A stretch of 64,000 nt of DNA from Catonia carolina (lineage: Eukaryota; Arthropoda; Insecta; Hemiptera; Achilidae), in the NCBI GenBank assembly GCA_035578175.1, contig JAQMRL010000002.1, positions 82,121,325 to 82,185,324 on the forward strand. The letters run 5' to 3'. Positions 10,666-21,479 of this stretch are shown here, one piece after another (the stretch's first letter is position 1; every line of letters starts with the position of its first letter). A model generated the notes under the pieces. It was not told the origin of the DNA and searched no databases. It saw nothing but the letters and a program-made list of their open reading frames with translations. Made by a program: the position numbers and the translations under genes.

Positions 10666-10944
10666 TAAATGACTGAATCATTTAAGAAGAGAAGATGTAC
10701 AGGTGTACTGTGACACTATTCACAGTTATCTTCTCTGAAAGTAATGAATTTCATTATTATACAGTTGGACCCTGTGGTGAATGAAGTGAAGGTGTCATTT
10801 GCAGAGTGGGCCCTGCATGCTGATAAGCATACTTTTCCAGTTAGTGAGTTGTGGTGATTGTAAACCACCTGACTCCTCGTTTTACCTAGTAAAACCTCTA
10901 CACGTTCAAACCAGCCAACCAGGCTGATGACCACCTAAACAAGA

Positions 10945-11250
10945 ACAATAGGTATTAAGGTCTTAACTTGAAAATTGTCATTTTTAAGGAAAAGCAAATA
11001 AAAATTTGAGACAGTATTTTTTTTTTAGCTTTTATTTGTTATTGAATCCGTTCTCTGGAACAAACAATGTAAGGTATTTAAGGACGAACACGGCCATCTC
11101 GATTTAAACAACATTGAACCCGATTTTGCTTTTTAAATATTGGTCTACCATGGTAGAAAACAATGAGGAATCGAAGATTAAAATGTTGCGGACGTTTGCC
11201 TATAAAATAAATGAACGGTTCATAAAATTTTTATGAAAATATTATATTAA
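10945..11250. other. unassigned AT-rich sequence
   Basis: About 300 bp between R390 and SINE-A. I see no feature in it. Confidence 0.5.
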
Positions 11251-11560
11251 TTTCTAATGTGTGTACGTTGCAATCAGTTCAATTGAGAACAATAAGCAAC
11301 CCCATCACCCAATGAGATGAGGATGATGTGTATGACGTGTTAATGAGACTGTGTAGTCTTCTACAGACACACTCACTGAGTATGGTTAATAATTGAACCC
11401 CAACCATCAAAGTACACCGGTAACCACTGTCTAGTATTCAAATTCAAATAAAAGTAACTACCTTTACTAGAATTTGAACCAGGAACCTTCGTCTCCGAAA
11501 ATCAGCTGTTAAACAGCTGATTTTGGCGACGACTTTACCTTTAGACCAACCCGGTGGGTT
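11251..11560 (-). repeat. SINE-A copy (tRNA-derived)
   Basis: Read on the minus strand, it has ACCCACCGGGTTGGTCTAAA and the B box GGTTCAAATTC, then a body ending ACACACATTAGAAA. It is head-to-head with the copy at 11631-11950. Confidence 0.85.
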
Positions 11561-11630
11561 TCAATTTTAAACAGTTTCAATTAACACAGTTGTTTATTAT
11601 ATATATTTTTTAATACACTAAAGTTTAAAA

Positions 11631-11950
11631 ACCCACCGGGATGGTCTAGAGGTAAAGTCGTCGCCAAAATCAGCTGTTTAACAGCTAATTTTCGGAGACG
11701 AAGGTTCCTGGTTCAAATCCTAATAAAGGTAGTTACTTTTATACGGATTTGAATGATAGACAGTGGTTGTTGGTGTAGTTTGATGGTTGGGGTTCAATAT
11801 TAACCATACTCTGTGAGTGTGTCTGTACAAGACTACACCACCTCATTTACACGTCGTCCTCATCTGATTGGGTGATGGCGTTGGTTATTGTTCTAAAATT
11901 AAACAGATTGCAAACGTACACAAATTAGGAGTAAAAAAAAAAAAAAAAAA
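11631..11950 (+). repeat. SINE-A copy (tRNA-derived)
   Basis: The head is ACCCACCGGGATGGTCTAGA, with the B box GGTTCAAATCC, the body GTTTGATGGTTGGGGTTC, and the end CAAATTAGGAGT plus about 18 A. It lies about 70 bp from an inverted copy. Confidence 0.9.
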
Positions 11951-12069
11951 TGCTATCAATTGTATATTTATAAGGATGCTATTTACAAATGTATATAAAA
12001 GGGGAGGATAATATCAATCTACTTTGTCTTGTCTAATTAATTGGATTACCACAGCAACGAAATTTTGTT
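11951..12069. other. unassigned sequence
   Basis: AT-rich sequence with no supported feature. Confidence 0.4.
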
Positions 12070-12935
12070 ATCATGTCGATGTTTCATAATCAAGTTTTTA
12101 CTGGGAAACACATGCTTTCAGGTCCCCTGAACTCAAATACACGTTTCTTGTCTGTGTGTGCGTGAACAATATATTTTAAGAATATCGTACGAAATTAGGT
12201 ACCATAAGAGGGACCCGACATAAATATTTTCATTAAAATTCGTCAGCCAAAAGTAGCAGTTTATTCGAGCAATTATTCACTTTTTTACAATTTTTTTCAA
12301 AAAAACGGCTCTTACGTTTGTTTTAAATCGCCTTATTTACTACTTTTGTTGTGCTCTACAAGATAATAGGGTTGTTGTTTAGGTCATCAGCCAAAAGGCT
12401 GGTTTGAACGTGTAGAGGTTTTACTGAGTAAAACGAGGAGTGAGGTGGTTTACCATTGCCACAACTCACTGAATGGAAAAGTATGCTTATCAGCATGCCG
12501 GGCCCTCTGAAAAGCACATATTTTCCACTCTGCAAATGACACCTTCACTTCATTCACCACAGGGTCCAACTGTATAATGAAATTCATTACTTTCAGAGGA
12601 CAAGATAACTGTGATTAGTGTCACCTAACACACCTCTACCTCTTCTGTTCTTAAATGATTCAGTCATTTAATTGGCTGACCATGTGATAAGAAACACAAC
12701 TATTTATTTGACACTCCACCTGTCTGTTATGGGCAGATTTCAAGAATATCGTACGAAATTAGGTACTATAAGAGGACCCAACATAAACATTTTCATTAAA
12801 ATCCGTCAACCGGAAGTAGCAGTTTATTCGAGCAATTATTCACTTTTTTACAATTTTTTTCAAAAAACGGCTCTTACGTTTGTTTTAAATCGCCTTATTT
12901 ACTACTTTTGTTGTGCTCTACAAGATAATAGGGTT
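12070..12935 (-). mobile_element. F1 fragment, split and partly duplicated
   Basis: This is a diverged internal part of F1 on the minus strand. A segment of about 195 bp of it occurs twice, at 12178-12373 and 12742-12935, directly flanking an R390 insertion. Confidence 0.75.
12374..12740 (-). repeat. R390 copy
   Basis: The minus-strand copy ends in CTAAACAACAAC. It is bounded on both sides by near-identical F1 sequence of about 195 bp. Confidence 0.85.
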
Positions 12936-13056
12936 AAGGATAAGATAATTTATAATTTATTTCTAAATCATATTTCATAAAAATAAATAAACAAGCAAAG
13001 CATTAAAGGGAATGCTAATAAAAGTACTAGTGTACTCTTGTGCAAATATTAGAACT
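12936..13056. other. unassigned AT-rich sequence
   Basis: No supported feature. Confidence 0.4.
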
Positions 13057-13389
13057 TTTTTTTTTTTTTTAATTCCTAATATGTGTATGTTGCAATCAGT
13101 TGAATTGAGAACAATAAGCAACCCGATGACCCAATCAGATGAGGATGATGTGTATGACGTGTAAATGAGGTGTCGTCTTGTACAGACCCAGGTCGACCAT
13201 TCCTGAGAGAGTATGGTTAATTGAACCCCAACCATCAAAGTACACCAACAACCGCTGTCTAGCATTCAAATCCATATAAAAGTAACTACCTTTACTAGGA
13301 TTTCAACTAGGAACCTTCGTCTCCGAAAATCAGCTGTTAAACAGCTGACTCGAGGCGACGACTGACTTTACCTCTAGACCGACCCACCA
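13057..13389 (-). repeat. SINE-A copy with long A tail
   Basis: A poly-T run (13057-13070) is the reversed A tail. The body and the tRNA-like head (GACTTTACCTCTAGACC reversed) follow. Confidence 0.85.
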
Positions 13390-13416
13390 ATATTAGAAAA
13401 AACACATAAAGCCAAT

Positions 13417-13440
13417 ATTAGATTAGATTAGATTAGATTC
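13417..13440. repeat. (GATTA)n microsatellite
   Basis: About five GATTA units in tandem. It is not the insect telomere repeat. Confidence 0.85.
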
Positions 13441-13507
13441 TAATATTAGTCAATATTAGAAAATGACACACTTATTGTAGTAGTAGGTCAATGAGTGATT
13501 GAAATGA

Positions 13508-14382
13508 TAAAAATCTGGTGTGAAACACTCACACAACTTTCTCTTGCCAATGCAAATCATTAACAATAAACATAGGTAATCTAATTTTAATCATGTGTGT
13601 AATACCCAAAATGAAAATCTGCCTCAGTTTGGCTTAAAAATACGTAAAATCACGCTTTCACGCTAAACTAGGCTCTGTAGAGAAAAATGCTCTCAATAAA
13701 AGTTGTAGATCTTTTAACTTTCTATAAATTTGATTAGACTTTTTTGTCAGAAAATGCATGCTGAGGCTGAAATCTTGAAAAATCGACTATTTACACGTTT
13801 TCGTGAGAAAAACAGAGAATCGCTAATTACCGCTAAACTAAGCGTTATACAAAAAACGTTTGAAATAAAAGTTGTAGGATTTTAAATTTTCTACATTTTT
13901 TATTAATACATTTTTGCGCTAAAATTCATATTAAAGCCGTAATCTTAAAAACCCAATTTTTTATGTGAAAACAGCCTCACCCAGAATTTCAGCAAATATG
14001 GCACCTATCGTATCTGGTAGAGCATAAATAATTTAGTAAACGAGGCGATTTTTAAAAAAACCGTAGGACCAGTTTTTGAGAAAATCGCAAAAAACGAATA
14101 AACTACTACTTCTGGTTGACCAATTGTGATGAAAATGTTGGTGTCGGGTCAGGTAGTGGTATGTAACTTAAGTTTCAAGTTCGTACAATGTTCCGTTCTT
14201 GAGATATTCTGTATACACACACACACACACACACACAGACCAATCGCTAAAAACATGTTGTTGTGTGGGTGTCAGGGGGTCTGTTTAGGTGTATATTCGG
14301 GTGTAGAGTGTATTTGTTGTGATCGACATGAAAACAATACTTTCCTTCCTATATATTCATGTAGGCAAGAGAAAGTAAAAAT
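13508..14382 (+). mobile_element. F1 repeat, near full length
   Basis: It starts ATCTGGTGTGAAACACTCAC and ends GGCAAGAGAAAGTAAAAAT. It contains a (CA)n run at about 14215-14237. Confidence 0.85.
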
Positions 14383-14761
14383 GTAGACTATTTAAGTTAC
14401 AAATTATTGTTATGTCCACTTCTTTGGGAGTCGCCTGGGGACAACTCCTAAAAAACAAAGTCTAAGATTGAACGTCATTATTTGTCTGTTTATCTTTCGA
14501 CAAGGAAAAACCTAAAATCCCTTAAAAATACTTCAAGGAAAAGCGATGGATAAATTAATAGCAATTCATTGAAAAATGACTTCATTTTATTTTAAAACCA
14601 TTGAAAAAAATTATCGGTTGTAAAATTTGAACAAGCAACTGCGGCTAATCAGTAAAGGTATTTTAATCCGTTTATTAATCTTAGAAAGTTAAATTGAGTC
14701 GTTGATCTAATCGTGTGTTATTTTAACAAGTGACTCAAACATCTTGCCTCAGATATATTTA
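14383..14761. other. unassigned sequence
   Basis: AT-rich sequence between two F1 copies, with no gene or repeat recognised. Confidence 0.5.
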
Positions 14762-15683
14762 TAAAAATCTGCTGTGAAACACTCACACTTTCTCTTGCCA
14801 ATGCAAATAATTAACAATAAACCTAACATTAGTAATAAAACATTAGAAATTTTTAAAAAAAACATAACCTTATTTAAATCATGAGTGAAAGACGAAAAAT
14901 GAAACCGACCTCAGTTTGGCTTAAAAATACGGAAAATCACTCTTTCACGATAAACTAGGCTCTGTAGAGAAAAATGCTTTAAATTAAAGTTGTAGATCTT
15001 TTAATTTTCTATAACTTTGATAATATATACAATTTTGTCGTAAAGTGTATGCTAAAGCCGAAATCTTAAAAAAATTGATTTTTCATACGTTTTGGTGAGA
15101 AAAAACCAAAAATCCCTAATTACCGCTAAACTAAGCGTTATACAAAAAAATGTTTGAAATAAAAGTTGTAGAATTTTAAATTTTCTACAACTTTTATTAT
15201 ATAAATTGTTGCGCTTAATTGCATATTAAAGCCGTAATCTTAAAAAAAACCAATTATTTTAAGTGAAAACAGCCTCACCAAGAATTTCAGCATACATAGC
15301 ACCCACCCTATCTTGTAGAGCATAAAAAGTTTAGTAAATGAGGCGATTTAAAAAAAAATCGTAGGACCAGTTTTCGAGAAAAACGCAAAAGTGAAAAATT
15401 ACGCGAATAAACTAATATTTCCGGTTGACCGATTTTGATGAAAATGTTCGTGTCAGGTCCGGTAGTGGTATGTAACTTAAGTTTCAAGTTTTAAGTTCGT
15501 ACGATGTTTTGTTCTTGAGATATTCTGTTCACACACACAGAGACCAATAGGTAAAAACATGTTGTGTGGGTGTGAGGGGGTCTGTTTAGGTGTATATTCG
15601 GGTGTTGAGTGTATTTGTTGTGATCGACATGAAAACAATACTTTACTTCCTGTTTATTCATTCATATAGGCGAGAGAAATAAA
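14762..15683 (+). mobile_element. F1 repeat, near full length
   Basis: It starts AAAATCTGCTGTGAAACAC and ends GGCGAGAGAAATAAAAAT. It forms the left arm of an inverted pair with 15975-16568. Confidence 0.85.
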
Positions 15684-15974
15684 AATGACGCCTATGTTTA
15701 GCTTCTCAACCTGTACCACCTATGCCCAGCACTGGCTGTTTACCGTTAAATCAACCGGTTTATTTCATTTTCCTACATCAATTTCAATACCGGTATAAAT
15801 CCTGATATCAGAAACCGGATTTCAGAAACGGTTGGGGAAAGATTTCGCCCGGAATCACGCGTCGTGTGTGTGTCCTTGAGTGGAGTAAAACACAAAATTG
15901 AGAAAAGATCCCGCGGGACCATCCTAAACAGTGGACTGTATGCGTAACCTGTTAATTTAGCGTCTTACACAATT
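15684..15974. other. unassigned spacer between inverted F1 copies
   Basis: About 290 bp with no recognised feature. Confidence 0.5.
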
Positions 15975-16568
15975 TTTTTACTTTCTCTTGCCTATAGGAA
16001 GGAAAGTATTGTTTTCATGTCGATCACAACAAATACACTCTTCACCCACCATATACACCTAAACAGACCCCCTCACACCCACACAACATGTTTTTTACCT
16101 ATTGGTCTCTGTGTGTGTGAACAGAATATCTCAAAAACAGAACATCAAACTTGAAACTTAAAAACTTAAGTTACATACCACTACTGGACCCGACACGAAC
16201 ATTTTCATCAAAATCGGTCAACCGGAAGTTGTAGTTCATTCGTGTAATTTTTCACTTTTTTGCGATTTTCTCAAAAACTGGTCCTACGATTTTTTTTAAA
16301 ATCACCTGATTTACTACTTTTTTTTGTGCTCTACAAAATAGGGTAGGCGACATGTTTGTTGAAATTCTCGGTGAGGCTGTATTCACGAAAAGAAATTGTT
16401 TTTTAAGATTATGGCTTTAATATGCATTTTAGGGTAAAGTTTACATCATAAAAGTTGTAGAGAATTTAAAATCCTACAACTTTTATTTTCAAAATCTTTT
16501 TGTATAACGCTTAGTTTAGCGGTAATTAGCGTTTTTCTGTTTTTTCTCACGAAAACGTGTGAAAAATT
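15975..16568 (-). mobile_element. F1 repeat, truncated
   Basis: It starts ACTTTCTCTTGCCTATAGG and is cut off after CACGAAAACGTGTGAAAAAT, where LTR-T sequence begins. Confidence 0.85.
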
Positions 16569-16629
16569 ATTATTATTTTATTGTGAAGTAAATTATTTAA
16601 GTTATTTAATGTATAACTTCATTATAATT

Positions 16630-16797
16630 GCCGGCTGCATTGGCGTAGTTGGTAACGTGCTCGCCTCTTATCATGCGGTCTTGAGTTCGAATCCCATTCA
16701 GGCACGGCATATTTTCATACGTTACAAAAAATTCATTACATCCTTCACCGTCTGCATTAGCAGTAATTGCAGAACAGTCAGACGTAAAAAAATAAAA
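16630..16797 (+). repeat. SINE-C copy
   Basis: It has the A box TGGCGTAGTTGG and the B box GAGTTCGAATCCC. The 11-bp target duplication TCATTATAATT is at 16619-16629 and 16798-16808. Confidence 0.9.
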
Positions 16798-16868
16798 TCA
16801 TTATAATTAGTTTATTATTTATTTTGTAAATCGTTTAGTTGTAATAAGTTTAGTAATTGTAAACTTTT

Positions 16869-17191
16869 TATTTTTATTTATTTTTTTATTCCTAATTTGT
16901 GTACGTTGCAATCTGTTCAATTGAGAACAATAAGCAACCCCATCACCCAATCAGATGAGGATGATGTGTATGACATGAAAATGAGGTGTAGCTAGTCTTC
17001 TACAGACTGAGAGAGTATGGTTAATTGAACCCCAACCATCAAAGTACACCGGTAACCACTGTCTACCATTCAAATCCCTATAAAAGTAATTAACTTTACT
17101 AGGATTTGAACAAGGAACCTTCGTCTCCGAAAATCAGCTGTTAAACAGCTGACTTTGGCGACGACTTTACCTCTAGACCAACGCGGTGGGT
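16869..17191 (-). repeat. SINE-A copy
   Basis: Minus-strand copy with a T-rich (reversed A-tail) start. The target duplication TTGTAAACTTT is at 16858-16868 and 17192-17202. Confidence 0.9.
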
Positions 17192-17207
17192 TTGTAAACT
17201 TTAGTGT

Positions 17208-17536
17208 TTGTTCAGGTCAACAGCCGAAAGGCTGGTTTGAACCTCTAGAGGTTTTACTAAGTAAAACGAGGAGTGAGGTGGTTTACCATTGCCTTCCTCA
17301 CTGAGTGGAATATCAGCATGCCAGGCCCTCTGAAAAGCACATATTTTCCACTCTGTAAATGACATCTTCACTTCATTCACCTCAGGGTCTGGCTGTATAG
17401 TGAAATTCATTACTTTCAGAGAAGATAACTGTGATTAGTGTCACAATACACCTCTACCTCTTCTGTTCTTAAACGATTCAGTCATTTACTTGGCTGACCA
17501 TGTGATAAGAAACAGAACTATTTATTTTAGCCCTGC
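17208..17536 (-). repeat. R390 copy, 5'-truncated
   Basis: The 11-bp target duplication AACTTTAGTGT is at 17197-17207 and 17537-17547. The sense 5' end is missing (it stops at GCAGGGCTAAAATAA). An in-frame 15-nt deletion shortens the conserved R390 frame (MNFTIQPDPEV...). Confidence 0.9.
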
Positions 17537-17601
17537 AACTTTAGTGTGTTAATTATTTAATTACCTAGATCCCGAAACGGACCTTAGCGATAAGTATCAC
17601 A

Positions 17602-17870
17602 GTATTATGGGTGCGATCTTTGAATAAGCATTTTTACCAGGAGGGCTCTACTAATTTCAGCGGCCATACCGCTTACTTTATCTTGTAACAGAAAGAAGAA
17701 CATGTTAAAATGTAGTTTCAGGGTGAAGTGTAGGCCTACAGATAATAAATATTGTAATAGTGCGGCCTCTCTAGCCTATTACTGATAAATAAACAACACC
17801 TAGCCTAAAATAGACAAATAAATTTGATGCATTTTCAAGTGAGTATAATTCTACGCCTATTTTCGTTTAT
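17602..17870. other. unassigned sequence
   Basis: No feature recognised. Confidence 0.4.
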
Positions 17871-17975
17871 AGTCCATCTAGTGTAAGAGTAATCCGCGCG
17901 CGCGAGGCAAGCGCCCGCCTATACGTTGTAAACGAACGTTTTACACCATATTAGTTGGCGCGTATGTACAGTATT

Positions 17976-18282
17976 TAACCCACCGGGTTGGTCTAGAGGT
18001 AAAGTCGTCACCAAAATCAGCTGTTCAACAGTTGATTTTCGGAGACGAAGGTTCCTGGTTCAAATCCTAGTAAAGGTAGTTACTTTTATACGGATTTGAA
18101 TACTAGACAGTGGTTGTGGGTGTACTTTGATGGTTGGGGTTCAATTAACCATACTCTCTCAGTCTGTAGAAGACTACACAGTCTCATTTACACGTCATAC
18201 ACATCATCCTCATCTGATTGGGTCATGGGGTTGCTTATTGTTCTCAATTGAACAGATTGCAATGTACACAAATTAGGAAAAA
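17976..18282 (+). repeat. SINE-A copy
   Basis: The head is ACCCACCGGGTTGGTCTAGA. The target duplication GTACAGTATT is at 17966-17975 and 18283-18292. It therefore landed in the left terminus of the MITE-4 copy. Confidence 0.9.
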
Positions 18283-18285
18283 GTA

Positions 18286-18584
18286 CAGTATTCAGATGAG
18301 TGGAAGTCCCCTAGCCGTGGGAGTGAGAGAATGCATAACGCTCTCACTCTCACAAGCCATACACGCCGTTCCAATAACATTGTCGTATAATTTTACTCAT
18401 TGTTGTGAGCAAGCGTTTATGCATGCTACTGTATGCAGTAAACTAACAAGCAAGATAAAGACTTTAGTATGTTTTCAGATTTGGATTATAACGGTAAAGA
18501 CCTTTTGATCGCATGCGTAGTTATGACACATATATCCCTCTCACTCGCTCGGCTATGGGACATAAATTCGTCTGATATCTATAC
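18286..18584. mobile_element. MITE-4 copy
   Basis: The termini are imperfect inverted repeats of about 45 bp (CAGTATTCAGATGAGTGG... and, reversed, AGTATAGATATCAGACGAA...), each running into CCxTAGCCG-GAGTGAGAG. It is related to 47160-47450 and 56826-57438. Confidence 0.75.
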
Positions 18585-19000
18585 TGATTGAGTTTCAGCT
18601 CCGTGTAGTTGTGGAATGCAGTGCGTTGTTATAGTATTGGGAGAATGAATGAGTTAGTGTTTCACATCTGATGATGCATTTCTAGCGGTAGCATCTACTA
18701 ACTAGACTAAAAACATATTCTTATCATCCGGCGCATTAATTTAACAAATACCTACTACCGGGTTATTAACTTGGTCGGATTCATAATATTTAACTTACCA
18801 TTTCATATCAAAACATGTAAATAAATAATTGTAATAAATACAAACAAATAGGGCTATGTTAAATAGGGAAAGTTTGAAAAGGAATGTTTTGTATGAGAGT
18901 AATAGAACTTAATCGTTGTCCCAGCATGCGTCACTCATTCAATATACCTCACCCGTACCCTTCACCCCGCAACTACACCCAGCTGGGACTCAACCAGTAC
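18584..19000. mobile_element. MITE-3 copy
   Basis: The inverted termini are CTGATTGAGTTTCAGCTCC and, reversed, CTGGTTGAGTCCCAGCTGG, both followed by GTGTAGTTG. A sister copy is at 60854-61264. Confidence 0.8.
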
Positions 19001-19841
19001 ATTTCTCCCGGACAATTATCTTGCACTACGTTCCATCATTAAAATATCTACACCCAGCTAAAATAAACATTATCCTCTTTTAAGTGTTTTCAATTATACC
19101 GTTCTGATTACTTGTAATTATTGTAGTTTCATAAAGAGACGCCTTAATTAATTAATTTAAATATTACATTTAGTAAAAAGAATTTTTCTACTTTTTAATG
19201 TTTACCGCTTTTATGTTTCAAAAACTCAACACATTCACTATCACGCATTTTAACAAAACACAGCTTACAAAACTTTCCAATTTCAGTCTACGAAAAAAAT
19301 CGAAACGAACCGATACAATTGCAAAAGATAACTGATGAAACTAAAAATGAGTTAAACATGGGCAAGTGCAAAAAGTTGTATTAAACTAGTCACAGACATT
19401 AATTATTTAATTGAAATGAAATAAACAATCAGAAATTATAAACATAAAATCTTTGGAAATGTTTATTCTCCTGTTATAATTCAAGCGCATTAGTCTTCTA
19501 TTATTATTACTTGTGACCAAAAATAAAACAAAACTGAGTCTATAATAAAAACCTACTAATCATAAATAATAATGTAATAATAGTAAATAATGATCGAAAA
19601 ATAACAATGTAAGAGTAACAATAGTAAAATTTTGGTTATTAATGGTAAACTAATGTTCGATTTATAAAACATTTTCTAACAAAAATGAATTGAACGTGTT
19701 TTTATTATATTAAACTTAGAGCGAATCAGTGTTGTATGAAATTGTTGTTTGTTGATCATGGTGTGGGTATTATTAATTATTGCGCATGCTCAGTTGTATT
19801 GGTGGTTGCCTACGTCGGAGTACTGTTAGCGTAGACAGACT

Positions 19842-20107
19842 CTAAATAGATTTAGGCATAGGCTAATAAATAAATAAATAGGCTGTGCTGGCGAATGCCA
19901 TTCAATAAGCCGCTCATTTTACACCTTACACCTTGGTGTGTGTGTTTTATTGGTCGAATGATAAGATGTCTAAGTGGTTGTTTGATTAGAACAATCGATC
20001 AGGCCTAATTTATATCGATTTAAGCCGTTGGAATTAGTGGTTTGGATCATAACATAAGTGAGCCTTGCAGCTGCACCTTCCACCTTCCACCTTCCACCTC
20101 GCACATC
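19842..20107 (+). promoter_or_regulatory. gene A upstream/promoter region
   Basis: This is the unique sequence between the F2 terminus and the gene A start codon. A TATA-like TTTATAT lies at 20009-20015, about 95 bp before the ATG. A GATA-factor type TGATAAG is at 19959-19965. The presumed leader has a (CCACCTT)n run just before the start. The assignment rests on position and is tentative. Confidence 0.4.
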
Positions 20108-20158
20108 ATGGCTCTTCTTCTTAATATTCTCATACTGGCAGTCGCTTTCGCTACACAG
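20108..20158 (+). CDS. gene A exon 1: signal peptide of a secreted six-cysteine protein
   Basis: The 17 codons from ATG encode MALLLNILILAVAFATQ, a short hydrophobic run typical of a secretory signal peptide. Cleavage is likely just at or after the exon end (AFA or ATQA). The exon ends at CAG|GTAACA in phase 0. I chose this start because it is the only upstream ATG in frame that gives a signal peptide, and because gene B has the same design, with a signal exon ending in Gln before a CAG|GTAAC donor. The exon was found by reading the sequence, since it is too short for ORF calling. It joins the exon at 21480 across a 1,321-bp intron filled with R390 and F1 repeats. The protein is predicted to enter the secretory pathway; its destination is unknown. 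Confidence 0.72.
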
Positions 20159-20192
20159 GTAACAAATACATTATTTAATTCGCTTGTTGCTG

Positions 20193-20597
20193 TTGTTGTG
20201 GTTAGGTGATCAGCCTGGTTGGCTGGTTTGAACCACTCTAGAGGTTTTACTAAGTAAAACGAGGAGTGAGGTGGTTTACCATTGCCACAACTCACTCAGT
20301 GGAAAAGTACGCTTATCAGCACGCCAGGCCCTCTGAATAGCATATATTTTCCACTCTGCAAATGACACCTTCACTTCATTCACTACAGGGTCCAACTGTA
20401 TAATGAAATCCATTACTTTCAGAGGAGATAACTGTGATTAGTGTCACCTAACACACCTCTACCTCTTCTGTTCTTCAAAATGATTCAGCCATTTAATTGG
20501 GTGACCATGTGATAAGAAACATAACTATTTATTTTAGCCCTGCAACGAACTGATTGAGTGTAAATAATTTGACACTCCACCTGTCTATTATGGGCTA
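20193..20597 (-). repeat. R390 copy in gene A intron 1
   Basis: Full-length copy, reversed (AAC)n tail at its left edge. The sense 5' end is near CCCATAATAGACAGG. Confidence 0.85.
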
Positions 20598-20627
20598 TTC
20601 ATTCGCTTATAAAATGTAAAATACCGT

Positions 20628-21451
20628 TTTACTTTCTCTTGGCTGTATGAATGTATGGGAAGGAAAGTATTGTTTTTATGTCGATTTTAACAAATACACT
20701 CTTCACCGGATATACACCTAAAAAGACCCCTCAACCTACAGAAACATGTTTTTAGGATTGGACCTGTAGAGGTTTTACCAAGTATAATGAGGAGTGAAGT
20801 GGTTTACCATTGCCACAACTCACCAGTGAAAAAGTGTGCTTATCAGCATGCCGGGCTCTCTAAAAAGCATATATTTTTCACTCTGCAATTAAGGGTAGGC
20901 GCCATGTTTGCTGAAATTTTTAGTGAGGCTGTTTTCACTTAAAAAAAGTGTTTTTTTAAGATTACTGCTTTAATATGTATTATAGCGCAAAAATTGATTT
21001 AATAAAAAATGTAGAGAATTTAAAATTTTACATCTTTTATTTCAAATTTGTATAACGCTTAGTTTAGCGGTAATTAGCGATTTTCTGTTTTTTTCTCACG
21101 AAAACGTGTGAAAAATCGATTTTTTTAAGATTTCGGCCCTGGTATGCATTTTATGACAAAAGTGTATATAATTAAATTCATAGAAAATTAAAAGATCTAC
21201 AACTTTTATTTAAAGAATTTTTCTCTACAGAGAGTAGTTTAGTGTGAAAGAGTGTTTTTCCGTATTTTAAAGCCAAACTGAGGTTGATTTTCATTTTGCA
21301 TTTTTCACTCATGATTAAAATAAGGTTACGTTTTTTGAGGTTAGTTTTTTGTTTATTTCTAATGTTTAATACTAATGTTAGGTTATATTGGTCATTATTT
21401 GCATTGGGCAAGAGAAAGTCGTGAGAGTGTTTCACACCAGATTTTTATATA
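20628..21451 (-). mobile_element. F1 copy in gene A intron 1, with R390 replacement
   Basis: It starts ACTTTCTCTTGGC and ends GTGTTTCACACCAGATTTTT, 29 bp before exon 2. Between about 20759 and 20889 the expected F1 interior is replaced by a fragment of R390. Confidence 0.8.
20759..20889 (-). repeat. R390 fragment substituted into F1
   Basis: Only the central R390 part (CTGTAGAGGTTTTACCAAG to TTTTCACTCTGCAA) is present. No target duplication is evident, and about 270 bp of F1 are missing at the same point. Confidence 0.75.
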
Positions 21452-21479
21452 CTTATCAATAATGTGTCTATATTTACAG

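Larger units (their letters stand above)
9861..10944 (+). repeat. R390 copy split by a MITE
   Basis: The 5' end TGCCCATAACAGACAG (9861) begins a sense-strand R390 copy. It is interrupted at TA (9962-9963) by the element at 9964-10665 and resumes AATGACTGAATCATTTAAG, ending near CACCTAAACAAG. The join matches uninterrupted copies such as 51050-51452. Confidence 0.85.
16569..17601 (-). mobile_element. partial LTR-T solo LTR carrying three nested retroelements
   Basis: The minus strand ends (17601) with the LTR-T start TGTGATACTTATCGCTAAGG. Pieces of the LTR are visible between a SINE-C (16630-16797), a SINE-A (16869-17191) and an R390 (17208-17536). Each of these has its own target duplication inside LTR sequence. 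The other end is truncated at the F1 junction. Confidence 0.75.
17871..19841. mobile_element. F2 DNA element with nested insertions
   Basis: The inverted termini are AGTCCATCTAGTGTAAGAGT (left) and AGTCTGTCTACGCTAACAGT (right, reversed). The core (about 19005-19841) matches 46389-46990 in the opposite orientation. Relative to that copy, this one carries MITE-4, MITE-3 and a SINE-A between GGCGCGTATG and GGACAATTATC. Confidence 0.75.

Noticed and set aside
13417..13440. Telomere-type repeat
   Set aside because: The unit is GATTA, not the insect TTAGG repeat, and only about five units occur.
16630..16700. tRNA gene with A and B boxes
   Set aside because: The same head occurs several times, always with the same non-tRNA body and A tail and with target duplications. 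It is a SINE.
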